Assembly: GCA_948567375.1 (NCBI GenBank)
Contig: OX419756.1
Span: 56,150,552 to 56,214,551 of the forward strand
Length of the DNA stretch: 64,000 nucleotides
Source: Lunularia cruciata
Lineage: Eukaryota; Streptophyta; Marchantiopsida; Lunulariales; Lunulariaceae
Direction of reading: 5' to 3'
Translations under genes and position numbers: made by a program
The notes under the pieces: model-generated
The model's database searches: none
Seen by the model: only the letters and a program-made list of their open reading frames with translations
Told to the model about the DNA's origin: nothing
Part shown: piece by piece, positions 56,863 to 64,000 of the stretch
Layout of the letters: every line of letters begins with the position of its first letter
Numbering within the stretch: position 1 is the first letter of the stretch

Positions 56863-57605
56863 TGTAATACTCCAAGGAAAAGAGAAGAAAGAAACCACAG
56901 ATTACACACTCAACATTCGGTGCCCCAAAGGAGCACCTTCTCTTTATTATATAGACAAAGAGGATCTCCTACAAGGAAGCTTCACCATAGGATTAGGCAC
57001 ACAGATAGGTGACATGTCAGCAAGCTCCATCCTTGGATTACTTACTTGGATGGGTGACATGTAGGCCTAGGTCCTATCTGGTTGGTCAAACAAGCTTTGA
57101 CCAAAGGGAATATTTTAGAGAATCTTCTTGCATGAGTCTCAGAATCACGTAAGGTACCATTGGAAAGCTCTCAATTAGACAAACCAGGAAGGAGGACAGG
57201 CCAGCCTTTCCAATGTTGAGAAGGGGAGGGGAGGGGATCTGCACATTTTCGAGGTCTAATTCATCCATTTAGGCCTCCAAAATTGCCTTCAAAGATTTCA
57301 AGCATATTTTGGTTCCTACTCTATTAGTAGAAGTCCACTTTTGGTGATACCTATTTCTGATCTGTTTAGTCCATTATGTGTAACATCCTTCCAGATGTTA
57401 CCAAACCAATTCTTACCTTTAAATCATATCTCTAGCTATTGGTTCTAAGGTTCTCAAGTCTATTTTAGTTTCTACTCTATTAATAGAATTACTCTTTTGG
57501 TGATACTTCTATCTGATCTATTTTGACTATTATGTATAACATCATTCTAGATGTTACCAAACCAAATTTCACATCTAGATCATATGGCTAGCTCTTGGTA
57601 TTACA
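56863..57605 (-). repeat. Solo LTR, family A, minus orientation
   Basis: Full-length (743 bp) reverse copy: starts TGTAATACTCCAAGG and ends CTCTTGGTATTACA on the plus strand. The U3 duplication and TATA box are present in reverse. Flanking words (AGAGG and CCCAC) do not match. Confidence 0.93.
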
Positions 57606-57744
57606 CCCACCATGTGATCAATAGCCCTAACATAAAATTGGACCGATAACAAGTAGCTCATGAGTAACTACCAAGATACCTATGACTACCAACAATATCA
57701 ATGTAGTGTATGAGAAATCTAAATTTGGCACTATAAATGTCATG

Positions 57745-57880
57745 AGGTTAATTTCTCATATCAATATTATTGAAACCTAGCCTCATTTTACCTCTTTTCC
57801 TTCCTTTGTCTGTCCTTTTTGTCCTTCCCATCCAATTCATATGTTCTAGGTGGTCACTTTTTTCTCCAATTCTCAATGCT
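57745..57880 (+). repeat. R1 repeat fragment
   Basis: TCTCATATCAATATTATTGAAACCTAGCC, TTTACCTCTTTTCC, and TATGTTCTAGGTGGTCAC match the R1 copies at 43930-44205 and, in reverse, 63690-63960. Confidence 0.75.
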
Positions 57881-58440
57881 AATAACCCAAGTGGAGCAGC
57901 AGATCCAAATGCTTGTGCATTTGAGTCTTTATAGTAGCGGTCATAGTAAAATTTGGTTTTTAAGTAATTGAGAGTTTTCCAAATATTTTTGAAACTTTTC
58001 CAGTTGTATTGGTAGATGATTAAAATTTTCTTTTCCATACTATTTCTGCCAAGGATGATTTTCAAAAAAGAATAAAAACCCTCAAAATGCAAAAATCTAA
58101 CCCTCAATCTGGATTGCAAGCTGCAACTCACATGTATGAAGCCAAAATTATTGATAATCACCGATCAATCATACGGCTGGGAATCCGTTCCTGGGCTTTG
58201 TACACACCAATGGGAGATGGCCATGCCTAAAGATGTCACTCTATCAGTCTACTACTTTAATTCCTATTTCAAAACTAGATAATTTTATACTTGCAAACTT
58301 CAATTATTGTTAAGAAATAATAAAGTGAGAGTTGTAGCTATGAATGCTACATATGGTACAATACGATGTAATTGTTCTGAAGGTTTTTTTAAGGTTTTCA
58401 AAGTCGAGAAATAGAAAAAGATTTTTAATTCTTGATAGCT
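57881..58440. other. Repeat-internal sequence, no gene seen
   Basis: Lies between the R1 and D pieces. The minus-strand frame 57748-58161 overlaps R1 and shows no family motif. Confidence 0.4.
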
Positions 58441-58447
58441 TAATATT

Positions 58448-58517
58448 TAATTTTGGTCAAGTGGTAAGGCATCGTACTTTGATGCCGAGAAACAAAGGTT
58501 TGAATTATGTTATTCCA
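58448..58517 (+). other. tRNA-Gln(UUG)-like sequence, decayed
   Basis: GGTCAAGTGGTAAGGCATCG gives a D-arm/A-box match, ACTTTGATG gives an anticodon loop with TTG, and AAAGGTTTGAATT gives a T-arm/B-box with changes, ending in a CCAG. The layout resembles plastid-type trnQ(UUG). Acceptor-stem pairing is not evident. It may be a transferred organellar tRNA gene or a SINE head; the AAAAGC...TATTTTTGCTTT and GGCCCTTGCGGCATGAGGCC text that follows favours neither clearly. Not expected to be a functional tRNA. Confidence 0.4.
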
Positions 58518-58684
58518 GGCCGCCCTAATCACCTTTGACAAAAGCAAAAATCTATATTTTTGCTTTGGTTGAAGGCCCTTGCGGCATGAGGCCAGGCTTG
58601 CGCTTGGACCTCAAAGGTCCCTGCAAAGACTGCACAATTAAGATAGGCAATTTGTAACTTGCCTGATTGCAAGCGACTCTTGAT

Positions 58685-59250
58685 CAATAGGGGGTTTCAA
58701 AAGTAGTTCTGGCTGATGTCTACGGGATAAATAACAAACTTTGTAACTATTTTTAGTGAACTCTGTAAGGAGATGGGGTGCTAATAAATGAATGCTTTGT
58801 AAATTTTTATACGGTATGTCACATGCAATTTGCATTAATTTATAAAGTCAAGCGCTATATCATGGATGTTTAGGATTTTTGTACTAAAATAAATGATTGT
58901 CAAAAGTTATGATGCGGCTTCTTGAGAGATTTGCCACATTTTTTTGGTGGGTGATTCTTATAGTGTGATTTATGAAAAAAAATTGGCGGATCCAAAATGC
59001 CACTCTCAACTATTCAAATTGAAATTCATTATTTGCAAATGCAAATGTTGTGTACAAATGCTTCTGTCAGTAAACTACTGTCAGTAAACTTTGTAGTTTT
59101 GCATTGGTGTGTTGGTTCATTTTCATAGATTAGTGCAACAAGGGAGATAGCGCGAGTTATGGAAAATGATTTGCATCATCTTGTGGCAACCAAGAAATTA
59201 ATCGGAGGTCAACAAATTTACTCCAAAGTAGCAACAAAAATTTAGCAAAA
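58685..59250 (+). repeat. D repeat, copy 2
   Basis: Homologous in order to 44869-45415; shared landmarks include AATAAATGATTGTCAAAAG, GGCGGATCCAAAATGCC (58983) and TTTGTAGTTTTGCATTGGTG. Confidence 0.8.
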
Positions 59251-59284
59251 ACTTGTTGCAATGCAAGCTCACATTTGGATGCAA

Positions 59285-59690
59285 CATCAACAGGCACTAT
59301 CAAGCGACTACCAGTGGTAGCAAGCACCTACCAGCGGCAAAAAATGGCTTTGGATGCCAACAAGCTTTTGAGGGTTTGGTCACAATCGAGTGGCTACAAG
59401 CAACGATGAGCGGCAACAAGCAATGACAAGCATTGACGAGCAGTGACAAGCAGCAACATGCAACAACAAGCAACAACAAGCAAAATCCCATTTAATCCTA
59501 AATTAACACAATACTAACACATTATCAAGCAGCTACCAATGGCAACAAGCAACTACTAGTGGCAATGAGCAGCCACAGGCACCATCAAACGGCTACAAGT
59601 AATGACAAGTAGTGACAAGCAAAATCTCATTTAATTTTAAATTTACACATTACACCGAGTGGCAACCGGTGCAGACCATATTCACCCTAA
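59285..59690 (+). repeat. Degenerate CAACAAGC array within a larger duplication
   Basis: Words such as GCAACAAGC, GACAAGC and GGCTACAAG recur at 8-12 bp spacing. A larger unit ending CAAGCAAAATC(C/T)CATTTAAT ...TAAATT(A/T)ACAC occurs near 59473 and 59616, a period of about 140 bp. Confidence 0.65.
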
Positions 59691-63689
<3,999 letters not shown>

Positions 63690-64000
63690 ATTATAGGAAA
63701 AACGACCACGGAGAACACTTGAAGGATGGCAAGACCCCCATCCAGCCACACAAGGGAGATACAAAAGAGGTAAAATGTGAGGCTAGGCTCCAATAGTATC
63801 AATATGAGAAAGCTGCACTAATGTACCTAAGACATCCGAGCTATGTAAATTGTAAGTCTACAAATTACTAGAGCATACAAAGAAACATCACCTAGAGTTA
63901 TTACTCTCTTATGGATTGCACCAACCAATGTTGTCTATAGAGCAATGGACACACTTTGTCTAAAATATATTACAAAGTATGAAAATGAGAGTGGTACCCT
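63690..64000 (-). repeat. R1 repeat, reverse copy, runs off the window
   Basis: Reverse complement matches 43930-44205 in order, from GGTGCAATCCATAAGAGAG to TGTTCTCCGTGGTCGTTTTT. Beyond that, the end near 63960-64000 (AAAATATATTACAAAGTA) matches 37086-37103, extending the family consensus. Confidence 0.8.

Noticed and set aside
58448-58517. Functional tRNA-Gln gene
   Set aside because: Acceptor stem does not pair and the T-arm carries substitutions.
59285-59690. CRISPR-like array
   Set aside because: Words are too short, irregular and without unique spacers; the sequence is eukaryotic.

Overview
This window looks like nuclear DNA of a plant with a large, repeat-filled genome. The plant signal is firm: class III peroxidase exons with the family's intron positions, a plant heavy-metal-associated (HMA) domain gene, and Ty3/gypsy chromoviruses and Ty1/copia elements with plant-type primer sites. 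Long, decayed retroelements around very few genes would suit a gymnosperm, but that is inference. No bacterial, organellar-genome or CRISPR features were seen.

Layout. Positions 1-7543 and 14127-17880 are old, unclassified repeats, split by a well-bounded chromovirus (family A, 7544-14121) with both LTRs, a 5-bp target duplication (CATAT), primer site, gag zinc knuckle, protease, RT, RNase H, integrase and chromodomain, all disabled. Positions 17881-24787 are a lower-copy island richer in CpG, holding a minus-strand class III peroxidase pseudogene (21558-22860). Positions 24788-28080 are a chimera of a 5' copia part joined to a 3' part of a second gypsy family (B). Positions 28100-31600 are decayed repeat. 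Positions 31600-43900 are a second low-copy island with the only intact-looking gene, a two-exon HMA protein gene (35505-36015, minus), a 3-copy 82-bp minisatellite, a 163-bp tandem duplication and a long-inverted-repeat element. Positions 43930-47636 hold copies of an unnamed repeat family and decayed coding sequence. Positions 47637-52560 are a nearly full family B chromovirus lacking its 3' LTR, meeting a minus-strand gypsy remnant (52555 to about 54300) head on. Solo family A LTRs lie at 54707-55430 (+) and 56863-57605 (-). The rest is repeats, two tRNA-like stretches and two long TA microsatellites.

The most interesting signals are: (1) family B LTRs with tandem U3 units containing perfect three-unit heat-shock elements upstream of a TATA box; (2) an inverted-repeat element at 41862-42665 whose arms are built from iterated copies of one motif; (3) an unnamed dispersed repeat family with five fragments in the window; (4) a three-copy 20-residue repeat between protease and RT in the family B polyprotein. 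All homology statements were made by eye; no database search was run.
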